Origin: Roseateles_B sp051857535
Lineage (GTDB): Bacteria; Pseudomonadota; Gammaproteobacteria; Burkholderiales; Burkholderiaceae_C
Assembly: GCF_051857535.1 (NCBI RefSeq)
Contig: NZ_JBPZGY010000004.1
Coordinates: forward strand, 62,001-126,000
Length of the DNA stretch: 64,000 nt
Reading direction: 5' to 3'
Of this stretch, positions 23,403 through 31,555 are shown piece by piece. The notes under the pieces were generated by a model. It was not told where the DNA came from, ran no database searches, and saw nothing but the letters and a program-made list of their open reading frames with translations. Each line of letters opens with the position of its first letter. Position 1 is the stretch's first letter. A program made the translations under genes and the position numbers.

Positions 23403-24304
23403 GCGGCCGCTCCTTCGAGCACCGAGCGCGGCGTCCGGCCCAGCAGCGCCTGCAGCGGCGCGGCGTCCGCGATGTTGTCGGCACCCAGCAGGGCCAGGGT
23501 CTCGCTGCCCCAGGGCTGGCTGGGGCAGAGGTCGCCCATGCGGGCCGAAGCGGCACCCAGGGCGGCCGGCAGCACCAACAGTTGCGCCGGCCTGCGGCCC
23601 TGCGCCTGGCGCAGCGCCGCGATGAAGTCAGGCAGGGTGAAGCGCTCGGGGCCGACCAGGTCCAGCGTGGCCGGCAGGCTTTCGGGCACGGTCAGCAGGC
23701 GGGCGCAGGCAGCGGCCAGGTCCTCCACCCGGATGGGCTGGATGCGCGGCCTCACGGCCTGCGCCGGCCAGGGCAGCCAGGGCAGGCGGGCCAGGCGCTG
23801 GAAGAGCGCCGTGCTGGCGCCGCCCTCGCCGAAGACCACGCTGGGGCGCAGCACGCAGGCGTCCAGCCGGCCTTCGGCGCGCAGGGCCAGCAGCGCGGCC
23901 TCGGCCTGGCGCTTGCTCTGGGCATAGCGGGTGCGGCTGTCGGGCGGCATCAGGGCCGAGACCTGCAGCACGCGGCGCACGCCCGTGTTGGCGCAGGCAC
24001 TGAAGAGGGCAGCCGGCACGGCATGGTGGATGGCGTCCATGGACTGCCCGGGCTGCTCGCGCAGCACGCCCACGGCATTGATCACGGCTTCGCAGTCGCT
24101 GACGCGGACATGCCAGGTCTCGGGGCGGGTGTCCTGTGCAAAGTCCATGGGGCAGGGCTCGACGCCCCCCGGCAGCCGACTCGCCGATGCCACACGGACA
24201 CCCGCGCGCACGGTGAAGCCCGCCTCCCGCAAGGCCTGGACGATGTGCCGGCCGATGAAGCCCTGGGCCCCGCACACGAGCACGCGACGAAGCGGGGCGT
24301 TCAT
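23399..24304 (-). CDS. NAD(P)-binding protein, extended SDR/NmrA-like
   Basis: 301 aa. The Rossmann motif VLVCGAQGFIGRHIVQAL is at residues 8-25 (GxxGxxG), with INAVGVL and a YAQSK-type active-site remnant (RYAQSKRQAEAALL). It resembles the atypical SDRs related to complex I subunit NDUFA9 and to SDRs fused to DoxX-like domains, which fits the DoxX-like gene downstream. Substrate unknown. It overlaps its neighbours by 4 bp on both sides. Confidence 0.8.
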   Translation of the reverse strand: MNAPLRRVLVCGAQGFIGRHIVQALREAGFTVRAGVRVASASRLPGGVEPCPMDFAQDTRPETWHVRVSDCEAVINAVGVLREQPGQSMDAIHHAVPAALFSACANTGVRRVLQVSALMPPDSRTRYAQSKRQAEAALLALRAEGRLDACVLRPSVVFGEGGASTALFQRLARLPWLPWPAQAVRPRIQPIRVEDLAAACARLLTVPESLPATLDLVGPERFTLPDFIAALRQAQGRRPAQLLVLPAALGAASARMGDLCPSQPWGSETLALLGADNIADAAPLQALLGRTPRSVLEGAAA

Positions 24305-24786
24305 GCGCGGCCCTCCGGCGGCAGGCGGCAGCTGCCGTCGGTGCAGCGCGGCTGGGCCGCAGCCCGCTGTGCGGCACGACGGGCGGCACGCTCGAACAGG
24401 CCCTGGATCAGGCCCCGCGGCAGCCGGTAGCGGTTACGGACCACCCAGGGGTAGACGCGGTCCGCCAGCGGCCGGATGAGGGGATGCACCAGCAGCCGGC
24501 TGACCCAGGGCAGGCCGACGGCACGGTAGGCCGCCTCGAACAGGTCCACGGCGCGCAAGACCTGACCCTCGGCCCCGACACCATGGATGACGTTCATCAG
24601 CGCCGCGCGATCGGCCCCGGGCACGGGCGAGGCGAAGTCCGCCGGGCTGCAGTCAACGAAGCGCAGGCGCCCTTGCAGGTCGCGCAGCCGGAGGTTCTCA
24701 ATCTCGGCGCTGCACAGCTGGCAGGAGCCGTCAAAGTAGATCGTCAGGGGGTAGAGCGGGGCTTCGGTGTGGTGGATGGTATTCAT
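24301..24786 (-). CDS. DUF393/DCC family thiol-disulfide oxidoreductase-like protein
   Basis: 161 aa. It starts with a thioredoxin-like strand ending in the DCC signature, YFDGSCQLCSAEI (Asp then CxxC). RLRFVDCSPAD, the central VDLFEAAYRAVGLPW and a basic C-terminus with two further cysteines follow. The first gene of an operon DCC, NAD-binding, DoxX-like, DUF2269. I chose the ATG at 24786 (MNTIHH); an in-frame ATG at 24825 would place the start inside the upstream terminator. The predicted operator (24795-24816) lies immediately upstream. Confidence 0.78.
   Translation of the reverse strand: MNTIHHTEAPLYPLTIYFDGSCQLCSAEIENLRLRDLQGRLRFVDCSPADFASPVPGADRAALMNVIHGVGAEGQVLRAVDLFEAAYRAVGLPWVSRLLVHPLIRPLADRVYPWVVRNRYRLPRGLIQGLFERAARRAAQRAAAQPRCTDGSCRLPPEGRA
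24555..24568 (-). repeat. Dispersed 14-bp repeat, exact copy 4
   Basis: The minus strand reads GGGTCAGGTCTTGC inside the DCC gene, encoding EGQVLR. Confidence 0.7.
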
Positions 24787-24794
24787 TTGTCTGA

Positions 24795-24816
24795 TATTTC
24801 GGTAGTGACAGAAATT
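24795..24816. promoter_or_regulatory. Predicted GbsR/MarR operator in front of the DCC operon
   Basis: TATTTCGGT-AGTG-ACAGAAATT has the same 9-4-9 layout as the perfect operator at 25414-25435, with two substitutions in one arm. Outer arms TTTGTCT (24786-24792) and AGACAAA (24820-24826) extend the dyad. Confidence 0.6.
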
Positions 24817-24823
24817 TGAAGAC

Positions 24824-24845
24824 AAAAAAAGGCGACCATGCGCCT
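24824..24845 (-). terminator. Terminator of the GbsR/MarR gene
   Basis: The minus strand AGGCG/CGCCT stem has a 6-nt loop and a run of seven T. It overlaps the stop codon and runs up to the DCC operator. Confidence 0.65.
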
Positions 24846-25390
24846 CAGGACGTGCCGCCCGGCTTGCTCTCGCCGCGCACGAACTTCTGGACGCTGGCGC
24901 CCATCTTCAGCACCTTCTCCAGCGTGCTGGGAGAGAGGCGCAACATTTCCTCGGACCAGGACCCCAGGGTGTCCATGAAACGCAGGGCCTCGCGCACGCG
25001 GTCCTGGGCATCGGGGCTTTCGTTGGCAAAGGCGGGGTCGGCCACGATCTCGCCGAGGACCCGCACGGTGGGGTCAAACTCGCGCTCCTTGCGCTCCCTC
25101 ACGATGGTGCGGAACAGCTCCCACACATCGACCGAGGTCTCGAAGAAGTCGCGCCGGTCCCCCAGCTGGTGGGTTACCCGGATGAGGTTCCAGTTCTGCA
25201 GCTCCTTGAGGCTGGTGCTGACGTTGGAGCGGGCAACGTTGAGGGTGTCCGCGATTTCCTCGGCGTGCAGCGGCCGGCCGTGGAAGAAGAGCAGGGCGTG
25301 GATCTGGGCCACGGTGCGGTTGACACCCCAGGCGGTGCCCATTTCCCCCCAGTGAACGATGAATCGACGTGCGCTGCTGCTGAGTTCCAT
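24845..25390 (-). CDS. GbsR/MarR family transcriptional regulator
   Basis: 181 aa. A winged helix-turn-helix lies at about residues 27-85 (VAQIHALLFFHGRPLHAEEIADTLNVARSNVSTSLKELQNWNLIRVT), with RSNVSTSLKEL as recognition helix. A dimerising helical C-terminus follows. GbsR-type proteins usually repress a neighbouring operon. A perfect inverted repeat overlaps its own -35 box, and a near-copy sits before the DCC operon, so autoregulation and control of that operon are predicted. Its -10 box is 7 nt before the ATG, implying a leaderless message. The effector is unknown. Confidence 0.88.
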   Translation of the reverse strand: MELSSSARRFIVHWGEMGTAWGVNRTVAQIHALLFFHGRPLHAEEIADTLNVARSNVSTSLKELQNWNLIRVTHQLGDRRDFFETSVDVWELFRTIVRERKEREFDPTVRVLGEIVADPAFANESPDAQDRVREALRFMDTLGSWSEEMLRLSPSTLEKVLKMGASVQKFVRGESKPGGTS

Positions 25391-25397
25391 GGCGTGC

Positions 25398-25425
25398 AGT
25401 CTAGTTTGTCTGCAATTTCTGTCAA
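25398..25425 (-). promoter_or_regulatory. Promoter of the GbsR/MarR gene
   Basis: A consensus -35 TTGACA (25420-25425) is separated by 16 bp from TAGACT (25398-25403), which lies 7 nt before the ATG at 25390. The -35 hexamer lies inside the operator. Confidence 0.6.
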
Positions 25426-25435
25426 TACAGAAATT
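25414..25435. promoter_or_regulatory. Perfect operator of the GbsR/MarR regulator
   Basis: AATTTCTGT-CAAT-ACAGAAATT is a perfect 9-bp inverted repeat with a 4-bp spacer. TTTGTCTG precedes it at the same distance as in the DCC copy. Confidence 0.7.
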
Positions 25436-25619
25436 TCAGGGGCCGCTCATGAGCTTCTACGTTTGCTCACGATTTGCCGGTGCTTGTCGGACCTTGTTGC
25501 CAATTGGCCCGGCTAAAGTTTCGCCCGCTGCCGTGAGCCCTCCGAAGAAGAGCGCCCGCAGCCCATCGTTGGGAAACGATCAGGCGCCCGGAGGCGTCAC
25601 TATCCTGAGGAATCCTTTC

Positions 25620-27302
25620 ATGCGTACTCGATTTGCCGCGGGCGTCCTGCCCGTGGGGGCTGTGCTGCTGAGCGCGGCCATGCTGGCTGCCTGCGGCGGC
25701 GGCGGTTCGTCCACCACACCCACCCCGACGCCCACACCGACTCCGACGCCCACTCCCACTCCCACACCAACCCCCACGCCCAGCCCGGCCCCCGTCGCCA
25801 CCCTGGTGACGCCGGCCAGCGGCAAGACCGCCTGGCGCGTTGCCAGTGCGGCCAGCGTGAGCCTGAAGGATGGCAGCGGTGCGACGGTCAGCGTCCCCCT
25901 GTCGTGCAGCAGCGATGACCCCGTCACGCTGACCGTGGCTGCCGACTGCAGCAGCATCACCGGGCTGCGCCTGGGCGCCCAGTCCATCACCGTGAGTGGC
26001 GGCGGCGTCAGTGCCAAGGTGAGCGTGAAGGTGATTCCCCAGGCTCATCCCTTCGGCGTGACCGGCGCCACCCGGCATTTCTCGCTGGCGGTGACCAGCG
26101 CGGGCGAGCTGCTGGCCTGGGGCTACAACTCGCAAGGGCAGCTGGGGCAGGGCAAGCCTGGCAGTGAGCTCAATATGAGCCCGTTGCCCCTCAAGGTGCT
26201 GGCGCCCTCCGGCGACAAGCCGCTGTCGGGCATCGTGGCGGCCGCGGGCGGCGAGCTGTTTGGCCTGGCCTTGACGGAAGACGGCCAAGTGCTGTCCTGG
26301 GGGCTCAATGATTCGTCCAGCCCGCAGCTGGCTCGTCTGCTGCCCACAGGCAGCTGGAAGCTGCCGGACTACGTGGCGGATGCCACCGGCAAGGGGCGCC
26401 TGAGCGGCATCGTGGCCATCAGCGCGGGTGACAGCAACGCGATGGCGCTGGCCGACGATGGCCATGTCTACACCTGGGGCTACTACACCGGCCAGGAGGG
26501 CGGCGGCGTCAAGAGGTACCCCGGCTATGTGAAGGCTCCGGAAGGCGGCGTGCTGGCCGATGTGCGGGCCATCGCTGCGGGCTGGAACTGGGGCAGTGCC
26601 TTGCGCAGCGACGGCCGCGTTGCGGTCTGGGGCTTCTCCGGCATGGTGCCGGCGATGCTGCAGCTGCCCTCGTCCATCAACGAAATCATGCCCGGCCATG
26701 TGGCCGCCGCGGGCAGCAGCGAGCCGCTCAAGGGCCTGACCGCGATCAGCGCCGGCTACGGCTTTGGCCTGGCTCTTGGCAGCGGCGGTGAGGTCTGGGC
26801 CTTTGGCAGCAACACGCAGGGGCAGCTCGGCCAAGGCACGCGCAGCGCAGTGGCGGGTGCTGTGCGCGTCCTGGGTGGCAGCATGGCCAGCCTGCTCAGC
26901 GGCCAGACCATGGTGGCGGCGGGCGGCAACCATGCCTTGAGCATGGACGCTGCGGGCCGCGTGTGGAGCTGGGGCCTGGGCACTGACGGGCAGTTGGGCG
27001 ATGGCGTCAACCGCCCGCGTGCCGATGGCACGGCCTATCCCGCCGCCGTGGTGGCTGAAACCGGGCTGCTGCAACTGGACAGCGCGGCCACGCTGGCCGC
27101 CGGCTATTCGCACTCGCTGGCCCTGCGCAAGGACGGTACGGTGCTGAGCTGGGGCGATGGCTTCTCGGGCACGCAGGGCCAGGGGCCGTCCGTTGCCAGC
27201 GATGTGCGCCTGCCCACGCCCGTGAAGAACGCGGCAGGAGACGGCAGCACCACGCTGGGCGCCATGGACCGTTGGACCAATCTGCTGCGTCGGGCGCTCT
27301 GA
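25620..27302 (+). CDS. RCC1-repeat beta-propeller lipoprotein
   Basis: 560 aa. The lipoprotein signal ends in MLAACGGGG. A Thr-Pro tract of about 24 residues follows, encoded by a microsatellite-like CCNAC run at about 25716-25790. A small Ig-like domain (about 60-140) precedes about seven RCC1-type propeller blades (about 145-545) with the pattern SLAVTSAGELLAWGYNSQGQLGQG, SLALRKDGTVLSWG. Such proteins act as protein-interaction platforms on the cell surface; the partner is unknown. The ATG at 25620 follows GAGGAA at 6 nt. It is monocistronic, preceded by a gap of about 230 bp that holds the regulator's promoter. Confidence 0.82.
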   Translation: MRTRFAAGVLPVGAVLLSAAMLAACGGGGSSTTPTPTPTPTPTPTPTPTPTPTPSPAPVATLVTPASGKTAWRVASAASVSLKDGSGATVSVPLSCSSDDPVTLTVAADCSSITGLRLGAQSITVSGGGVSAKVSVKVIPQAHPFGVTGATRHFSLAVTSAGELLAWGYNSQGQLGQGKPGSELNMSPLPLKVLAPSGDKPLSGIVAAAGGELFGLALTEDGQVLSWGLNDSSSPQLARLLPTGSWKLPDYVADATGKGRLSGIVAISAGDSNAMALADDGHVYTWGYYTGQEGGGVKRYPGYVKAPEGGVLADVRAIAAGWNWGSALRSDGRVAVWGFSGMVPAMLQLPSSINEIMPGHVAAAGSSEPLKGLTAISAGYGFGLALGSGGEVWAFGSNTQGQLGQGTRSAVAGAVRVLGGSMASLLSGQTMVAAGGNHALSMDAAGRVWSWGLGTDGQLGDGVNRPRADGTAYPAAVVAETGLLQLDSAATLAAGYSHSLALRKDGTVLSWGDGFSGTQGQGPSVASDVRLPTPVKNAAGDGSTTLGAMDRWTNLLRRAL

Positions 27303-27347
27303 CGCGATGCGGCGATGACGGGGAGCCGGTCATGGCTTCCCGGCCCG

Positions 27348-27402
27348 CGGGGGCTTTGAGCGACATGCGGCGACAATACGCGCATGTCGCTCAAAGCCCC
27401 CG
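27348..27402. repeat. 22-bp perfect inverted repeat spanning the trhP start
   Basis: The left arm 27348-27369 and right arm 27381-27402 are exact reverse complements, with an 11-bp spacer (27370-27380). The right arm contains the ATG and first six codons of trhP; the spacer contains its GACAAT box. The inner part of the left arm reads GGGGGCTTTGAGCGACATG. Confidence 0.85.
27372..27377 (+). promoter_or_regulatory. Putative leaderless -10 box of trhP
   Basis: GACAAT ends 6 nt before the ATG at 27384, with no Shine-Dalgarno, in the spacer of the 22-bp inverted repeat. Confidence 0.4.
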
Positions 27403-28769
27403 AACTCCTTCTGCCGGCCGGTTCCCTGGCCAAGATGCGCGCCGCCTACGACTTCGGCGCCGACGCCGTCTATGCCGGCCAGCCGCGCTACTCCCTGCGT
27501 GCACGCAACAACGAATTCCGCCTGGAGCAGATCGCCCAGGGCATTGCCGAAGCCCACCAGCGCGGCAAGAAGTTCTTCGTCACCAGCAACCTGATCGCCC
27601 ACAACGACAAGGTGCGCACCTATCTGCGGGACATTCAGCCCGTGGTGGAACTCAAGCCCGATGCGCTCATCATGGCCGACGCCGGCCTGATCATGCAGGT
27701 GCTGGAGCAGATGGAGAAAGGCATCTTTCCGAAGGTGCCCATCCACCTCTCCGTGCAGGCCAACACCACCAACTGGGCCGCGGTGAAGTTCTGGCAGAAG
27801 GCCGGGGTGGAGCGCATCATCCTCTCGCGCGAGCTGAGCCTGGATGAGGTCGAGGCTATCCGCAATGAATGCCCGGACATGGAGCTGGAGGTCTTCGTGC
27901 ACGGAGCCTTGTGCATTGCCTATTCGGGCCGCTGTCTGTTGTCGGGCTACTTCAACCGCCGCGATCCCAACCAGGGCACCTGCACCAATGCCTGCCGCTG
28001 GGAGTACGGCACCCAGGCCGCCAGCGAGGATTCGCCCTCGGGCGAGGCCATCCCCGTGGGCACGCTGGACGCCGACTTCAACTTCGCCGAGGCGCAGGCC
28101 GAGGCCGAGAGCAGCTTCTCCACCTGCGGCGGCGGCCAGCGCCACCCGGCGGCGGACAAGGTCTACTTCCTGGAGGAGAAGGGCCGCCCGGGCGAGCTCA
28201 TGCCCATCATGGAAGACGAGCACGGCACCTACATCCTGAACAGCAAGGACCTGCGCGCCGTCGAGCACGTGGAGCGACTGGCGCGCATCGGCGTGGACTC
28301 GCTGAAGATCGAGGGCCGCACCAAGAGCCTGTACTACGTGGCCCGCACCGCTCAGGTCTACCGCCGCGCCATTGACGACGCCGTGGCCGGCCGGCCCTTC
28401 AACCCGGAGCTGCTGCTGGAGCTGGAAGGCCTGGCCAATCGCGGCTATACCGGCGGTCTGCTGGAGCGCCGCCCGGCACAGGACTATCAGAACTACATCA
28501 GCGGCCACAGCGAGCTGCACCGCAGCCATTTCGTGGGCGAGGTGACCGGGGTGCGCGAGGACGGTTGGGTGCAGGTGCAGGCCAAGAACCGCTTCGCCGT
28601 GGGTGACCGGGTGGAGCTGCTGCACCCGAGTGGCAACCGTATCGTCGAGCTGACACAGATGCAGAACCTGGACGGCGAGCCCGTGCAGGTCGCTCCCGGC
28701 GACCCGGTGCGGGTCTGGGTGCCTCTGGGCCTGCCGGCCGAGGGCGGGCTGCTGGCCCGCCTGCTCTGA
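27384..28769 (+). CDS. trhP: U32 family protein, tRNA U34 hydroxylation factor TrhP (YegQ)
   Basis: 461 aa, matching E. coli YegQ/TrhP, which takes part in 5-hydroxyuridine formation at tRNA position 34. The U32 signature is complete: EVFVHGALCIAYSGRCLLSGYF, then RDPNQGTCTNACRW with cysteines likely binding an iron-sulfur cluster. The N-terminal half is TIM-barrel-like (ELLLPAGSLAKMRAAYDFGADAVYAG) and the C-terminal beta-barrel begins at about residue 370. The start codon lies inside a perfect 22-bp inverted repeat. Monocistronic. Confidence 0.92.
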   Translation: MSLKAPELLLPAGSLAKMRAAYDFGADAVYAGQPRYSLRARNNEFRLEQIAQGIAEAHQRGKKFFVTSNLIAHNDKVRTYLRDIQPVVELKPDALIMADAGLIMQVLEQMEKGIFPKVPIHLSVQANTTNWAAVKFWQKAGVERIILSRELSLDEVEAIRNECPDMELEVFVHGALCIAYSGRCLLSGYFNRRDPNQGTCTNACRWEYGTQAASEDSPSGEAIPVGTLDADFNFAEAQAEAESSFSTCGGGQRHPAADKVYFLEEKGRPGELMPIMEDEHGTYILNSKDLRAVEHVERLARIGVDSLKIEGRTKSLYYVARTAQVYRRAIDDAVAGRPFNPELLLELEGLANRGYTGGLLERRPAQDYQNYISGHSELHRSHFVGEVTGVREDGWVQVQAKNRFAVGDRVELLHPSGNRIVELTQMQNLDGEPVQVAPGDPVRVWVPLGLPAEGGLLARLL

Positions 28770-28878
28770 TCGGCCGCGGGGCTATGGGCCGAAGGGGCCA
28801 GCGGCGCCTTCATCCGGGGGCCGCAGTCGCCGCACAGACTGCCTGCTTTTTTGCGGCAGCAGACCGCCAGGAGACAGC

Positions 28879-31350
28879 ATGGCCCCCGAATCCCTGGATC
28901 CCTCGAACCGCCCCGCCCTCTCGGATGAGGGCCTGAACCCCTCGCGCCGCGGCCTGCTGCTGGGTGCTGCGGCGGCGCTGTCGTCAGCGCCCGGCTTCGC
29001 CCAGACCATTGCCCGCGCCCTGGCCGTGCCCGCGCAGCGCGTGAGCGGCGGCCTGGGGGACATCGAGCATGTGGTCTTCCTCATGCAGGAAAACCGCTCT
29101 TTCGATCACTACTTCGGCAGCCTGGGCGGCGTGCGCGGCTTCAGCGACCCGCGCGCCGTGTCGCTGCCCTCGGGCAAGCCGGTCTGGCAGCAGCCCGGCG
29201 GCACGGCCGATGTCGTGCCCTACCACTTCGATGTGCGCAACACCAATGCGCTGCGGGTGGGCCTTGATCATTCCTGGAAGGGCACGCAGGCCGCCTGGAA
29301 GGACTGGAACGCCTGGGTGCCGAAGAAGGGCGCGCGCTGCATGGGCTACTTCAACCGCCAGGACCTGCCCTTCTACTACGCCCTGGCCGATGCCTTCACC
29401 GTCTGCGACGCCTACCACTGCTCCGTCTTCGGCCCCACCGATCCCAACCGCTTCTACGCCCTCAGCGGCCACAGCGGCGGCGTGGTAACCGGCATTGGTG
29501 ACTCGCGGCTCTACAACGTCACCGGCGGCATCTACAACGCCGACATCGCCAACGACAACAGCGCTGCCAGCGGCATCAGCTGGTCCAGTTATGCCGAACA
29601 GCTGGACGGCCTGGGTGTGAGCTGGAAGGTCTATCAGGAGTGGGACAACTACGGCGACAACTACCTGCAGTACTTCCGCCGTTACCGCGTGGACGCCAGC
29701 GGCGCCAGGCTCACCCCGGCCTCGCCTCTGTACCAGCGCGCACGCGCCATGGCAGCGGGCTCGGGGCCCGGCGGCGTTGGCAGCACCAGCGGCCAGTACC
29801 TCATCGATGCCTTTGCCCGGGACGTGAGGGAAGGTCGGCTGCCGGCGGTGTCCTGGATCTGCGCGCCTACCGAGTACTGCGAGCATCCCGAGCAGACACC
29901 CAATGCCGGCGAGCATTTCACGGCGCGCCTGCTGGCTGCGCTGGTGGACCAGCCCCAGGTCTGGGCCAAGACCTTGCTGGTGCTGACCTACGACGAGAAC
30001 GACGGCTTCTTCGACCACATGCCCGCGCCTGTGCCGCCAGCCAGCACGCAGCAAGGGCGCAGCACCGTCAGCAATGCCGGCGAGACTTATGGCAGCGAGC
30101 CCATCGGCCTGGGGCCCCGCGTGCCGATGCTGCTCATCTCGCCCTTCACCAAGGGCGGCCGCGTGAATTCGCAGCTGGCGGACCACACCGCCCTGATCCG
30201 TCTTCTCGAGGAATGGCTGGTGCAGGGACGCGGTCTGCCCCGTGAGCGCGTGCAGTGCCCTCATATCAGCCCCTGGCGCCGCGCCGTATGCGGGGATCTG
30301 ATCAGCGCCTTGCAGCTGGGCACGGCCGATGCAGGCTGGCCGGCCAGCGTGCCCCTGAGCGCCAGCTACCCGCGCACCTGGGGGACCCGCGAGGCGCTGC
30401 CGCCGCCGCTGCAGCCACTGCCTGCCCAGGAGGTCCTGTCCGGACAGCCGCGGCCTGCCTGCGCCCTGCCGTATCGTTCCGTGGTGAACGGCGCCGTGCA
30501 GGGCGATGCCCGCCAGTTTGCGCTGAGCTTCGTCAACCAGGGCCGCGTAGGCGCCTGCTTCATCGTCCACTCCTTGCTGCGCAGCGACGGACCCTGGCAC
30601 TACACCGTGGAAGCTGGCAAGCGGGTAGACCAGGAGGTGTGGAACTGGTCCGGCCCGGCCTACCACCTGAGGGTGCATGGCGCCAACGGCTACCTGCGAG
30701 AGTTCGCGGGCGCCCTTGGGGGCGGCACGGCCAGGGCCGAAGTCAGCTTGGAGGAGGACGCGGCCAGCGCCAGCGTTCGCCTGCGCTTCGTTAACGCCGG
30801 AAGCCAGTCCCTGCGTCTCAGGCTCCGGGACATGGCCTACGGTGATCCGAGCGTGCTGACCTTGGACCTGGCTCCCGGGCAGATGCGTGAGCTCAGCCGG
30901 CCGCTGGCCGCCAGCCGCGGCTGGTACGACCTCGGGGTGACGCTGGAAGGCGATGCCCGCTACTGGCGGCGTCTGGCCGGCCATCTCGAAGGCGCCGGCC
31001 TGGACTTCAGCGATCCGGTGCTTTGCGGCCAGGCCTTGGCTCAGGCCTCGCCGGTGCTGCCGGGCCTGCCGGTGGCACCCCGTTTCAGTGGCAGCGCCGC
31101 GCAATGCCGGGCAGGCGAGAGCGTCACACTCAGCTGGTCCGGCCTGCCGGCGGGCGATCGCCACTGGATCGGCGTCTACCGCCGGGGCGACGCGCCGGGC
31201 AGCACCTCCTCCCTCAAGTGGAACTACGTGGGCACACCGGCAGGAAGCCAGGCCCTGGGGGGCCTTCCTGTGGGGGACTACCTGCTGGGCCTGTTCCTCA
31301 ACGACGGCTACGTGCAGGCCGCACCGGCACTGGCACTGAGCGTGAAGTAA
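28879..31350 (+). CDS. Tat-exported phosphocholine-type phospholipase C
   Basis: 823 aa. A twin-arginine signal (SRRGLLLGAAAALSS, about residues 22-37) indicates folded export. The catalytic phosphoesterase domain starts with HVVFLMQENRSFDHYFGSLGG and contains SVFGPTDPNRFYALSG, TYDENDGFFDHM and the SPFTKGGRV loop. This is the layout of PlcN/PlcH of Pseudomonas and related acid phosphatases. Two C-terminal beta domains (about 515-625 and 630-725, DUF756 type) are followed by a third beta region to the end. AGGAGA lies 6 nt before the ATG. It hydrolyses phospholipid head groups, possibly for phosphate or choline supply. Whether it is haemolytic cannot be told. Confidence 0.9.
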   Translation: MAPESLDPSNRPALSDEGLNPSRRGLLLGAAAALSSAPGFAQTIARALAVPAQRVSGGLGDIEHVVFLMQENRSFDHYFGSLGGVRGFSDPRAVSLPSGKPVWQQPGGTADVVPYHFDVRNTNALRVGLDHSWKGTQAAWKDWNAWVPKKGARCMGYFNRQDLPFYYALADAFTVCDAYHCSVFGPTDPNRFYALSGHSGGVVTGIGDSRLYNVTGGIYNADIANDNSAASGISWSSYAEQLDGLGVSWKVYQEWDNYGDNYLQYFRRYRVDASGARLTPASPLYQRARAMAAGSGPGGVGSTSGQYLIDAFARDVREGRLPAVSWICAPTEYCEHPEQTPNAGEHFTARLLAALVDQPQVWAKTLLVLTYDENDGFFDHMPAPVPPASTQQGRSTVSNAGETYGSEPIGLGPRVPMLLISPFTKGGRVNSQLADHTALIRLLEEWLVQGRGLPRERVQCPHISPWRRAVCGDLISALQLGTADAGWPASVPLSASYPRTWGTREALPPPLQPLPAQEVLSGQPRPACALPYRSVVNGAVQGDARQFALSFVNQGRVGACFIVHSLLRSDGPWHYTVEAGKRVDQEVWNWSGPAYHLRVHGANGYLREFAGALGGGTARAEVSLEEDAASASVRLRFVNAGSQSLRLRLRDMAYGDPSVLTLDLAPGQMRELSRPLAASRGWYDLGVTLEGDARYWRRLAGHLEGAGLDFSDPVLCGQALAQASPVLPGLPVAPRFSGSAAQCRAGESVTLSWSGLPAGDRHWIGVYRRGDAPGSTSSLKWNYVGTPAGSQALGGLPVGDYLLGLFLNDGYVQAAPALALSVK

Positions 31351-31429
31351 GGCGTGCCACGCGGATGCGTGGTTCGGCCCCTCGCAATGGCATGGCCGGC
31401 AGGGGGGGCTGGCTTGATCGCTGCTGTGA

Positions 31430-31443
31430 GGGGCAGGTCTTGC
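31430..31443 (+). repeat. Dispersed 14-bp repeat, one-mismatch copy
   Basis: GGGGCAGGTCTTGC in the 205-bp gap after the phospholipase gene. The rest of that gap holds only a weak hairpin (31357-31372) without a T-run. Confidence 0.55.
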
Positions 31444-31555
31444 CAACCCCTTTGCGGCAGGCGCCGTCAGAGACCTGTTCTTGCGCGAGAGCGGGGCCTG
31501 CCGTGCCAGAATGGAGACGCTCAATGAGAAAGTTAGATCTTCAGGGAGGCCAGCC

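Noticed and set aside
25514..25537. Flagellar sigma28-type promoter (TAAAGTTT) before the RCC1 lipoprotein
   Set aside because: The -35 part matches well, but the GCCG-like -10 part is only 8 bp away (GCCGTGAG) instead of about 11 and matches poorly.
28839..28859. Hairpin CTGCC/GGCAG with a T-rich loop before the phospholipase gene
   Set aside because: The T-run is inside the loop, not after the stem, so it is not a terminator; no other role is supported.
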